From contig JAFYPS010000192.1 of the NCBI GenBank assembly GCA_017547395.1, positions 1-5,839 on the forward strand: a stretch of 5,839 nt of DNA. Direction: 5' to 3'. A program made the position numbers and the translations under genes. Source of the DNA: Clostridia bacterium. Its GTDB lineage: Bacteria; Bacillota_A; Clostridia; Oscillospirales; CAG-272. Below the pieces are notes generated by a model. That model saw only the letters and a program-made list of their open reading frames with translations, ran no database searches and was not told where the DNA came from. Positions 1-5,811 of the stretch are shown here, one piece after another (the first letter of the stretch is position 1; each line of letters opens with the position of its first letter).

Positions 1-41
1 CCGTCAAGAAAGCGGCTGTAAAGTTCATTTGCGCTACTCAT
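1..41 (-). CDS. 5' end of a leftward gene, possibly a sigma-70-family RNA polymerase sigma factor (partial)
   Basis: On the minus strand an ATG at 41 is preceded by a strong AGGAGG (46-51) with a 4-nt spacer, so the start is well supported. Only 13 codons are in the window, reading MSSANELYSRFLD, and the frame is open to the edge. By inference, a start of the form 'xELYxRFLDGD' resembles the beginning of region 2 in short sigma-70/ECF-like factors of Clostridia, where a first helix is followed by an acidic turn. Thirteen residues cannot establish a family, so the gene itself is likely but the product is a guess. It is transcribed divergently from the PsiE-like gene at 204 and shares the AT-rich region 42-203 with it. 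Confidence 0.6.
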   Translation of the reverse strand, partial: MSSANELYSRFLD

Positions 42-45
42 CTTT

Positions 46-51
46 CCTCCT
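46..51 (-). promoter_or_regulatory. Ribosome binding site of the partial leftward gene
   Basis: The minus strand reads AGGAGG, then AAAG, then ATG. This full match to the anti-Shine-Dalgarno core is the main evidence that a real gene starts at 41. Confidence 0.8.
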
Positions 52-101
52 ATATGTCGGTATTTTTTTGAAAAATCCTCACATTATTTTCATTCAAAAT
101 T

Positions 102-107
102 ATTATA
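102..107 (-). promoter_or_regulatory. Possible -10 box (TATAAT) for the leftward gene at 41
   Basis: The minus strand carries a perfect TATAAT here, about 60 nt before the start codon. No good -35 hexamer lies 16-18 nt upstream and there is no TG extension, so this is a weak call. The surrounding sequence is very AT-rich, and a chance match is possible. Confidence 0.35.
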
Positions 108-145
108 CCGCATATTAACCTAAAAAGCCATACAAAAATATCATA

Positions 146-174
146 TTGCAAAAACGTGTTGTATATAGTATAAT
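146..174 (+). promoter_or_regulatory. Sigma-A-type promoter of the PsiE-like gene
   Basis: TTGCAA (146-151) and TATAAT (169-174) are separated by exactly 17 nt. Transcription would start near 181, giving a leader of about 23 nt. That leaves room only for the ribosome binding site and no space for a riboswitch. The same TTGCAA -35 variant is seen in the thioesterase promoter at 5225. Confidence 0.75.
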
Positions 175-203
175 TTTATCATCACATATTGCGAGGGTTG
201 TTT

Positions 204-845
204 ATGGCTAAAAATCGTATAAAAACTATACTTTCAGGTTCTGCATCGGTAATCGAACTTCTTGTTGCGATTATGATTATTATTTCCGTTTTGCTGGCGT
301 CTGTTTCAATGGCAATCGACCTTTATGAATACGGTTTCGGAGTTTTCAGTGAGGACGCGGGAGAATCGATCTTCTCGCAGATTTTCGAAATGGCTATTCA
401 TATCGTAATCGGTATTGAAATGGTTAAAATGATAGTAAAGCACACTCCTGCAAGCGTGCTTGAAGTGCTTTTGTTCGTCATTGCAAAAAGAGTCGTTGCC
501 GAGTCCAATTTCCGCAGCATTGACATTCTTATCTGCGTAATTGCGATCGCTGTTGTTTTTGCAATAAAGAAGTTCCTGCATTTTGACAACGTGCTTTACC
601 GTGACGGCTACGTATATTCTGCTGATTCCAAAGTTACAGATATAGAATCGCTTCTTTCAATCAATCTCCCGAACGAGATTGGCGAAACTATCGGTGAGAT
701 AATTTCCGGCGAGTTTGCGCGTCTTGAAAAGCACGTTTCTGTTGGCGAAGTGCTGACTTTCAGTGACGCAGTGTTCCGAATTCACAGCGTTGAAGACGGC
801 ATTCCGAAAAAGATCGAAATTATCGTCAAGAAAAAATCCAAATAA
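204..845 (+). CDS. Small membrane protein with a PsiE-like membrane domain and a CorC/HlyC-like C-terminal domain
   Basis: The ATG at 204 is preferred because GAGG (193-196) lies 7 nt upstream. An in-frame TTG at 189 would put this site inside the coding region. The product has 213 residues. Hydrophobic segments lie at about 16-40, 58-77, 82-98 and 105-124. The stretch from about 60 to 125 follows the PsiE (phosphate-starvation-inducible E) pattern: a helix ending in an acidic/aliphatic run (GIEMVKMIVKH), a second helix ending in AKRVV, then an acidic residue, a short turn and SIDILI opening the last helix. Residues about 145-209 look like the transporter-associated CorC_HlyC domain: D-x-x-x-L-L-x-x-x-L-P, then ETIGEIISGEF, then VGEVLTFSDAVFRIHSV and a final strand KKIEIIV. 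In known proteins that domain follows CBS domains in CorC/CNNM-type exporters or ends some cation/proton antiporters. No CBS or DUF21 region is present. The role is unknown; a cytoplasmic regulatory tail on a four-helix membrane protein is inferred. The gene is monocistronic and converges on folD. Confidence 0.85.
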   Translation: MAKNRIKTILSGSASVIELLVAIMIIISVLLASVSMAIDLYEYGFGVFSEDAGESIFSQIFEMAIHIVIGIEMVKMIVKHTPASVLEVLLFVIAKRVVAESNFRSIDILICVIAIAVVFAIKKFLHFDNVLYRDGYVYSADSKVTDIESLLSINLPNEIGETIGEIISGEFARLEKHVSVGEVLTFSDAVFRIHSVEDGIPKKIEIIVKKKSK

Positions 846-883
846 AAGAAAACGCTTCCTTCGGGAAGCGTTTTCTTTTATTT
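840..883. terminator. Bidirectional intrinsic terminator shared by the PsiE-like gene and folD
   Basis: Bases 840-859 and 864-883 form a perfect 20-bp hairpin closed by C(UUCG)G, the exceptionally stable tetraloop. The core is GC-containing (CGCTTCC/GGAAGCG) with flanking A and T runs, so a U-rich 3' side exists on both strands. The TAA of the rightward gene (843-845) and the TAA of folD (878-880 on the minus strand) both lie inside the stem. Confidence 0.93.
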
Positions 884-1729
884 ATTCTGTTCTTTTGCAG
901 CGGTGAGGGTGTTCTGCAAAAGCATAGTTATGGTCATTGGTCCTACTCCGCCCGGGACAGGCGTGATATATGATGCAACAGGCTCAACAGATGCATAATC
1001 AACGTCTCCGCAAAGCTTGCCCTCTGCATTTCTGTTAATGCCAACGTCAACTACAACTGCTCCTTCCTTTACCATATCGGCATCCACAAAATCAACTCTG
1101 CCAACCGCCGTAACAAGGATATCCGCCTGCTTTGTAATCTCTTTAAGATTTACGGTTTTAGAGTGGCAAACAGTCACGGTAGCATTTTCTTTAAGCATCA
1201 GCATCGCCTGTGGTTTACCCACAATATTGCTCCTGCCGATAATAACGCAGTGCTTACCGCAAATATCAACGTTATAATACTTCAAAAGCTCCATTACACC
1301 GGCGGGTGTGCAAGGAAGAAAACTGTAGTTACCTATCATAATCTTTCCGACGTTCTGCGGATGAAAAGCATCTACGTCCTTTGCGGGATTAATAGCAAGT
1401 ATAACCTTTTCACTGTCAAGATGTTTGGGCAACGGAAGCTGCACTAAAATCCCGTTTATATTCTCATCGTTATTGAGTTTTTCGACAAGAGAAAGCAGCT
1501 CTTCCTCAGTAGTATTTTCGGGGAGTGTATGCACCTCGGAATATATTCCAACCTCGCCGCAAGCCTTATGCTTATTGCGAACGTAGACCTCGGATGCAGG
1601 GTCATTTCCTACAATCACTACTGCAAGTCCGGGATTTTTTCCGGTTTTGCTTACAAACTCCGCAACGTCGTTCTTTATTCTTTCGCGAACTGCCGCTGCT
1701 ACAACTTTTCCGTCAATTCTTACTGCCAT
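878..1729 (-). CDS. folD: Bifunctional methylenetetrahydrofolate dehydrogenase / methenyltetrahydrofolate cyclohydrolase
   Basis: This cytosolic enzyme interconverts 5,10-methylene-, 5,10-methenyl- and 10-formyl-tetrahydrofolate, normally using NADP. It feeds one-carbon units to purine and formyl-methionine synthesis. The 283-residue length is normal for the family. Visible signatures are [13 protein letters not shown] with S46, Y49 and catalytic Lys at K53; VQLPLP with Q97; DVDAFHP with D120; PCTPAGV (139-145); the dinucleotide-binding GRSNIVGKP (165-173); and PGGVGPMT (259-266). These match the Lys/Gln/Asp active site of the family. It is the last gene of the leftward operon. Its ATG lies 17 nt inside the end of lgt, with only a weak AAAGG (1739-1743) 9 nt upstream, so coupling to lgt translation is likely. 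Transcription ends at the hairpin 840-883. Confidence 0.97.
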   Translation of the reverse strand: MAVRIDGKVVAAAVRERIKNDVAEFVSKTGKNPGLAVVIVGNDPASEVYVRNKHKACGEVGIYSEVHTLPENTTEEELLSLVEKLNNDENINGILVQLPLPKHLDSEKVILAINPAKDVDAFHPQNVGKIMIGNYSFLPCTPAGVMELLKYYNVDICGKHCVIIGRSNIVGKPQAMLMLKENATVTVCHSKTVNLKEITKQADILVTAVGRVDFVDADMVKEGAVVVDVGINRNAEGKLCGDVDYASVEPVASYITPVPGGVGPMTITMLLQNTLTAAKEQNK

Positions 1730-2582
1730 TTTTTACTGCCTTTCTGCTTTTAAACGCCATAAACGCAAGAATAGAACCGCAAAGAACAAAGCATATTACG
1801 CCAACCAGCTGCGAAACACGCACCACGTCGGGTATCAGCCATAGACTGTCTGTTCTGAGTCCTTCGATAAGCATTCTGCCAAAGCCGTACCAAGTAAGAT
1901 AAACAAGAAACATCTGTCCATCATACTTTTTCTTTTTGTAAAGTGACCAGATAAGGAAAAATCCGATAAGATTCCAAAGTGACTCGTAAAGGAACGTCGG
2001 GTGCACGAAAATAGCGTATTCTCCACTTCCGATACCCATACGCCAAGGGAGCGTAGTTTCGTAACCATATGCTTCTGCATTGACAAAATTTCCCCATCGA
2101 CCAATAGCCTGACCGAGAATAATCGATGATGCACCAATGTCAAGAAGCCTGAGCGCGGGAATCTTCTTTATCTTTCCCATAACGATAAGTGACAGAATTC
2201 CACCAATCACCGCTCCGTATATTGCAAGACCGCCATTCCATACGGCAATAAGGTCATACAGCGAATCATAACCGCCGTAGAATATGACGTAATACAGTCT
2301 TGCTCCTATAATGCTGACAATAACCGCAACGATAATAACGTCAAGAATATCGTCCGAGGATATGCCCTCGATTTTTGCACGGCTCATTCCGTAAAGCGCG
2401 GCAAGGATTATACCGCACATAATTATCACGCCGTACCAGGCAATTCCACCCCAGTCATCACCAAAAATTACTTTTAAAAAAGGCAGACTGTCGCCTGAAA
2501 TTGCGAATTTATTAATCTCAAATTCACCGATACCAAGGCCCGGAAAAGAGAGAATATTTGTCCTTGCCAAAAGTCCTAACAT
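1713..2582 (-). CDS. lgt: Prolipoprotein diacylglyceryl transferase
   Basis: Lgt is an integral membrane enzyme. It moves diacylglycerol from phosphatidylglycerol to the lipobox cysteine of prolipoproteins, the first step of lipoprotein maturation. The protein has 289 residues, close to the usual 260-290, and is strongly hydrophobic with about seven membrane segments. Diagnostic motifs are IAWYGV (47-52), GARLYYV (93-99), [14 protein letters not shown] (115-128), the Lgt signature [15 protein letters not shown] (159-173, with R162, N165 and E170), HPTFLYES (194-201) and [16 protein letters not shown] (231-246). Y122 stands where E. coli Lgt has the conserved His103. An N-terminal stretch of about 45 residues, containing [16 protein letters not shown], precedes the first core motif. 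Its start is 4 nt after the M16 peptidase stop. GGGGTGA (2587-2593), within the end of that gene, serves as the ribosome binding site. Confidence 0.97.
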   Translation of the reverse strand: MLGLLARTNILSFPGLGIGEFEINKFAISGDSLPFLKVIFGDDWGGIAWYGVIIMCGIILAALYGMSRAKIEGISSDDILDVIIVAVIVSIIGARLYYVIFYGGYDSLYDLIAVWNGGLAIYGAVIGGILSLIVMGKIKKIPALRLLDIGASSIILGQAIGRWGNFVNAEAYGYETTLPWRMGIGSGEYAIFVHPTFLYESLWNLIGFFLIWSLYKKKKYDGQMFLVYLTWYGFGRMLIEGLRTDSLWLIPDVVRVSQLVGVICFVLCGSILAFMAFKSRKAVKNGSKN

Positions 2583-2586
2583 TTCG

Positions 2587-3870
2587 TCACCCCAAAGGAG
2601 AAATAATTGAAATTGAGTAATACTCGTCTTTAAAGCATGTTTTAAGAAGCTGCTCTACGTAGTTTTCGTCAACGGAATCAAGTATATCAATGTTGTCAAA
2701 CAACGGAATATCACTGAAAACATATGCAACAAGCTCGTTTGCTATCTCATCGGTACTGTCAAACAGACGGATAAAGTCGGCATAAACAGTACGCTTTGCG
2801 CGCAAAAATGCATCGTCGTCAATCGGTTTTTCTGCGCACTTTTTGATATATGCTTTGATAATTTCAAGAAATTCATCCGGATTGTCCGTTTCACCCGAAT
2901 AGTAATTGTACGCGAACGAAGGAGCGCTGTCATACTCACAGGAAAACTGAGAATTAAGGATACCACGCTCGTACATTTCGTTATAAAAGTCGGTGGACGA
3001 GCTAAAGAGAATTTCATTGAGAATTCTCATTCCAAAATCCTTTTTCGAAAACTCGCGAGGATCGCTCGGGATATCTGTGTCCTTAACGCCGATAGCAAAA
3101 ATTGGCTTTGCCACCTGCATCTTTATTTCGGAACGCTTTTTGAACACGCAAGGCTTTTCGCTCTTGTACTCGCGAATTATAGTCTGCTCAGGCGCCTTCT
3201 TAAGCACCTTATCAAGCACAGCCATGACGTTATCGCAATCAACGTCACCACATACGCAAAGCGCCATATTATGAAGATTGTAAAAAGTGTAATAACACTT
3301 ATAAAGAAGGTCCGCCGTAATCTCTTTTATTGACTCAACGCTACCCGCTATCTCGGTACGCACGTCATGATTTTCATACAGTGCGCGCATCAGTTCATAG
3401 TACACGCGCGTATTCGGATTATCCTCATACATACGTATTTCCTGAGCAATAATTCCCTGTTCCTTTTGGACCGTTTCGGGAGTGAAATACGGATGTGTTA
3501 CAAAGTCAAGCAATATTTCAAGCGATTCATAAAAATTATCCGTAGACGAGAAAAGATATGCCGTCTTGTCAAAAGAGGTATAAGCGTTTGCACTTGCGCC
3601 TGTTGCGCCAAAACGTTCAAACGTATCTACGCCATCTTCATTTTCAAACATTTTGTGCTCGAGAAAATGCGCAATACCTGCAGGAACCGCAGTGAAATCC
3701 GCATCGCTGCTGAGCTTGAATCTATTTTCAAGCGAACCGTATTTCGTAGCAAAAAGCGCATAAGACGTGCTTAAATCTTTAGGAAATACATACACGTCAA
3801 GCCCACTGTCGTGAGTAAAGGCGAAATAACGCTCGGAGAGCATCTTATTTTCAAACGTTTTAATCTGCAT
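2587..3870 (-). CDS. Catalytic subunit of a split M16 zinc peptidase (YmfH-like)
   Basis: This protein of 427 residues has the two-domain size of M16B/M16C processing peptidases. The inverted zinc motif HFLEH is at 68-72, and E137 and E144 in EQGIIAQEIRM match the paired downstream glutamates, the second being the third zinc ligand. The following GASANAYTSFDKTAY (91-105) is the usual strand beside the active site. The C-terminal half (about 230-427) is the second M16 domain, with DFYNEMYERG (294-303). No signal peptide is visible, so a cytosolic location is inferred. The start has AAAGGAGAG (3876-3884) 5 nt upstream, inside the end of the partner gene; the gap between the two genes is 2 nt. 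It is predicted to pair with the adjacent non-catalytic subunit to degrade or process peptides. The substrate is unknown, although linkage to lgt allows a guess at lipoprotein signal fragments or secreted peptides. Confidence 0.92.
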   Translation of the reverse strand: MQIKTFENKMLSERYFAFTHDSGLDVYVFPKDLSTSYALFATKYGSLENRFKLSSDADFTAVPAGIAHFLEHKMFENEDGVDTFERFGATGASANAYTSFDKTAYLFSSTDNFYESLEILLDFVTHPYFTPETVQKEQGIIAQEIRMYEDNPNTRVYYELMRALYENHDVRTEIAGSVESIKEITADLLYKCYYTFYNLHNMALCVCGDVDCDNVMAVLDKVLKKAPEQTIIREYKSEKPCVFKKRSEIKMQVAKPIFAIGVKDTDIPSDPREFSKKDFGMRILNEILFSSSTDFYNEMYERGILNSQFSCEYDSAPSFAYNYYSGETDNPDEFLEIIKAYIKKCAEKPIDDDAFLRAKRTVYADFIRLFDSTDEIANELVAYVFSDIPLFDNIDILDSVDENYVEQLLKTCFKDEYYSISIISPLG

Positions 3871-3872
3871 TA

Positions 3873-5144
3873 CTACTCTCCTTTCATAACGCCACGAAGG
3901 AAATAAACCGTGTCAAGAACAACTTTGTTCGCAGTAGCAACAATTTCTTCCCTTGTGATATTCTTTACCGCCTCAATAGCCTCATCGGGACTCTGGGTAA
4001 TTCCCGAAAGCGCTCTGCCTATATACCAGTTCTGAAGCGACTGGGGGTTGTCGGAAATCTCACGGTAAGCATTTATGAGTGAGAGTTTTGCACTCTCAAG
4101 CTCGTCATCACCAAACTCACCTTTTTTCATAAGCTCAAGCTGCTCAAGAATAGCATCGCGTGCGGTTTCAAAGTTCGCGTTTTCTATACCGGCGCGAACG
4201 AACATTATACCCTTTACTGCTTCAGGTATAGATACACAGTAGTAGCAAAGACTCATCTTCTCACGCACGTTCATAAACAGTTTTGAAGAAGGCGCTCCAC
4301 CGTAAAGTTCCGACATAAGTGCCATTCTTGGATAATCACCGTCGCTGAGTACCGTTCCGCTCCTGAATCCCATAACGAGATTTCCCTGCTTACCAACACA
4401 TTCTTCCTGAATTTCTTTAGGCACATCAACGCTTCGCACAACTTCGGTACTGCATTTATAAATGTCGGAAGGAGCATAAGGCTTAAGCATTTCCAAAAGT
4501 GAACTTTTGAGTTTTTCTATGTCAGCATTGCCTACAAACGTCACATTTACTGCAGCGTGACTAAGGATAGAAAGATAATGGCTATATACTTCTTTATTTG
4601 TAAATCCGGCTACTGCGTCATAATCGCCAAGCGAAGAAAAACGGTATTTTTCGTCCTTGAACATATGCTCAGAGCAACGGGAAAGCGCATATTTCGCCTT
4701 GCTGTTTATTTCAGCCGAAATATCGTCAAGCTGATTACGTTTTTCACTTTCAAAATAGGCTTCTTTAAATACACCGTTTTCGGTTACAGGCGCGAAAATA
4801 ATCTCACCAAGCAATTTAATTGCCTCGCCGAGAATATCAGTACCGTCTGTAGCAAAACGGTTATCCAGTGCATCAATGCTGAACGAAAGCACCTGAGTTT
4901 CACCAAACGAAGTCGCTTTAGTAAAAATGTCGGCAGAATACAGATACTCAAGTTTTTTGGAAAGTGCGGTCATATCCGGATAGTTAACCGTACCGCGCTT
5001 TAATATCTTCATAATAAGTGTATTCATCGCCGCACTGCGCTTTTCAAACGGCAACAAAAAAGAAACCGAAAGATAGTTTGATTTAAATTTATTAAGTCCA
5101 ATATAATTGAGAGCAATATTATCAGAAAGCTGTTCTTTTATCAT
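3873..5144 (-). CDS. Non-catalytic substrate-binding subunit of a split M16 peptidase (YmfF-like)
   Basis: The chosen start is the ATG at 5144, with GAGGTG (5152-5157) 7 nt upstream and a promoter just before it, giving 423 residues. The frame stays open to 5678, but that extension lies antisense to the thioesterase gene and upstream of the promoter. It has the M16 fold pattern, yet the position of the zinc motif holds LIMKILKRGT (43-52) with no HxxEH, so it should not bind zinc. The C-terminal half keeps ELYGGAPSSKLFMNVREKMS with R294 and Y301/Y302. This matches the Arg/Tyr pair that binds substrate in M16 enzymes. The catalytic and binding elements are therefore split between this protein and the next gene, as in YmfF/YmfH and other heterodimeric M16B pairs. 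It is the first gene of the four-gene leftward operon. Confidence 0.9.
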   Translation of the reverse strand: MIKEQLSDNIALNYIGLNKFKSNYLSVSFLLPFEKRSAAMNTLIMKILKRGTVNYPDMTALSKKLEYLYSADIFTKATSFGETQVLSFSIDALDNRFATDGTDILGEAIKLLGEIIFAPVTENGVFKEAYFESEKRNQLDDISAEINSKAKYALSRCSEHMFKDEKYRFSSLGDYDAVAGFTNKEVYSHYLSILSHAAVNVTFVGNADIEKLKSSLLEMLKPYAPSDIYKCSTEVVRSVDVPKEIQEECVGKQGNLVMGFRSGTVLSDGDYPRMALMSELYGGAPSSKLFMNVREKMSLCYYCVSIPEAVKGIMFVRAGIENANFETARDAILEQLELMKKGEFGDDELESAKLSLINAYREISDNPQSLQNWYIGRALSGITQSPDEAIEAVKNITREEIVATANKVVLDTVYFLRGVMKGE

Positions 5145-5151
5145 CAAAAGA

Positions 5152-5157
5152 CACCTC
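5152..5157 (-). promoter_or_regulatory. Ribosome binding site that fixes the M16 non-catalytic subunit start
   Basis: The minus strand reads GAGGTG, then 7 nt, then the ATG at 5144. Combined with the promoter at 5176-5204, it rules out the longer in-frame upstream methionines. Confidence 0.8.
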
Positions 5158-5175
5158 GCAAATTTATTACTTAAT

Positions 5176-5204
5176 ATTATACACCATGGCACCGAATGTT
5201 TCAA
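5176..5204 (-). promoter_or_regulatory. Sigma-A-type promoter of the M16-lgt-folD operon
   Basis: On the minus strand TTGAAA (5199-5204) and a perfect TATAAT (5176-5181) are separated by 17 nt. Transcription would start near 5169, leaving a leader of about 25 nt. Its -35 box lies 20 bp from the -35 box of the divergent thioesterase promoter, so a regulator bound between them could affect both. No clear operator palindrome is visible there. Confidence 0.85.
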
Positions 5205-5224
5205 CAAAATTATAAAAAATTTGA

Positions 5225-5253
5225 TTGCAATATCGCTTTGACTGTGATATACT
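5225..5253 (+). promoter_or_regulatory. Sigma-A-type promoter with extended -10 for the thioesterase and probably the tRNA
   Basis: TTGCAA (5225-5230), a 17-nt spacer and TATACT (5248-5253). TGA immediately before the -10 box gives the extended -10 TGn element. The predicted transcript starts near 5260 and reaches the coding region after about 26 nt. Confidence 0.8.
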
Positions 5254-5285
5254 ATGTTAGTATTTAAAAAAGTCGGAGGCAATCT

Positions 5286-5672
5286 ATGACAGTCGGAATA
5301 AAACACACGGTAACCGAAATAGTTACAAGCAATAATACCGCAGATAAAGTAGGTAGCGGTCTTCTCCCCGTTTACGCTACCCCTTCCATGATAGCGCTTA
5401 TGGAAAAATGCGCCTCCGAATGCGTTGCCCCATATCTTGAAGAAGGAAAAGCATCTGTTGGAACAATGCTTAACGTAAAGCACGTCGCTGCATCGCCCAT
5501 CGGCATAAAAATTACATGCAATGCTACTCTCACCGAAATCGACGGTCGCCGTCTCGTATTCGCGCTCGAGGCGTTTGATGAAACAGGTCTCATCGGTGAA
5601 GGTACTCACGAGCGTTTTGTAATAGACACCGAGCGTTTTATGGCTAAATGCCAGAGCAAACTCGAAAAATAA
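5286..5672 (+). CDS. FlK-like hotdog-fold acyl-CoA thioesterase
   Basis: A GGAGG (5275-5279) lies 6 nt before the ATG. The 128-residue protein is the size of a single hotdog domain and is cytosolic. It resembles the fluoroacetyl-CoA thioesterase (FlK) family: VGSGLLPVYATPSMIALMEKCA (22-43), the central VGTMLNVKHVAASPIG (58-73), the strand ATLTEIDGRRLVFALEAFD (80-98) and IGEGTHERFVID (103-114). The FlK triad Thr42/Glu50/His76 corresponds to T32, E40 and H66 here, with identical spacings of 8 and 26. This supports real hydrolase activity on a short acyl-CoA. Fluoroacetyl-CoA is not implied, since most family members lie in organisms without fluorometabolite pathways. The physiological substrate is unknown. 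The gene has its own promoter, runs divergently from the M16 operon, and is followed 18 nt later by a tRNA gene. Confidence 0.92.
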   Translation: MTVGIKHTVTEIVTSNNTADKVGSGLLPVYATPSMIALMEKCASECVAPYLEEGKASVGTMLNVKHVAASPIGIKITCNATLTEIDGRRLVFALEAFDETGLIGEGTHERFVIDTERFMAKCQSKLEK

Positions 5673-5690
5673 GTGCATTTTGCACTTTTT
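5671..5690 (+). terminator. Small hairpin with T run between thioesterase and tRNA-Arg (weak terminator or processing site)
   Basis: AAGTGCA (5671-5677) pairs with TGCACTT (5681-5687) across a 3-nt loop. A run of five T (5686-5690) ends exactly at the first base of the tRNA. The 7-bp stem has only three G-C pairs, so termination would be partial at best. It overlaps the thioesterase stop codon (5670-5672). It may tune read-through into the tRNA or position 5' end processing. Confidence 0.45.
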
Positions 5691-5765
5691 GCCCCCTTAG
5701 TTAAATGGATATAACAAGCCCCTCCTAAGGGCTAGTTACAGGTTCGATTCCTGTAGGGGGTGCCA
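5691..5765 (+). tRNA. tRNA-Arg (anticodon CCU)
   Basis: The full cloverleaf can be drawn. Acceptor stem: 5691-5697 with 5755-5761. D stem: GTTA (5700-5703) with TAAC (5712-5715). Anticodon stem: AGCCC (5717-5721) with GGGCT (5729-5733), closing the loop CTCCTAA with anticodon CCT at 5724-5726. T stem: ACAGG (5738-5742) with CCTGT (5750-5754), around TTCGATT. The discriminator base is G5762 and CCA (5763-5765) is encoded. It reads AGG arginine codons. The first acceptor pair is G-U rather than Watson-Crick. No clear promoter sits in the 18 nt before it, so transcription from the thioesterase promoter is likely. Confidence 0.97.
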
Positions 5766-5802
5766 AAAAGACTATCATCGCTTTTGTGATGATAGTCTTT
5801 TT
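5765..5802. terminator. Intrinsic terminator after tRNA-Arg, usable in both directions
   Basis: AAAAAGACTATCATC (5765-5779) pairs perfectly with 5788-5802, and an inner G-U and C-G pair close a TTTT loop, giving a stem of about 17 bp. The 3' arm ends in TTTTT on the plus strand. On the minus strand the complement of the A run supplies a T run, so it can also end a leftward transcript arriving from 5812. It begins at the last base of the tRNA CCA. Confidence 0.9.
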
Positions 5803-5811
5803 CACTTTCGC

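Noticed and set aside
189..203. Earlier TTG start for the PsiE-like gene
   Set aside because: The sequence upstream of the TTG has no ribosome binding site, while GAGG at 193-196 is correctly spaced for the ATG at 204.
42..203. Riboswitch or small RNA in the AT-rich left intergenic region
   Set aside because: The predicted leaders are short and no extended conserved-looking stem is present. The region is explained by two promoters and AT-rich spacer.
306..589. Minus-strand open frames within the PsiE-like gene
   Set aside because: They are shadow frames of the plus-strand membrane protein, with no start signals and no plausible protein features.
1017..1902. Several plus-strand open frames across folD and the end of lgt
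   Set aside because: They are antisense shadows of the two genes, are low-complexity or cysteine/phenylalanine-rich, and lack ribosome binding sites and recognisable domains.
4557..5003. 148-codon plus-strand open frame inside the M16 subunit gene
   Set aside because: It is antisense to a gene with clear M16 motifs, with no family resemblance and no supporting promoter or ribosome binding site.
5145..5678. A 178-codon N-terminal extension of the non-catalytic M16 protein, in frame and open on the minus strand
   Set aside because: It is antisense to the well-supported thioesterase gene, lies upstream of a strong promoter (5176-5204), has no M16 character, and the ATG at 5144 has its own GAGGTG.
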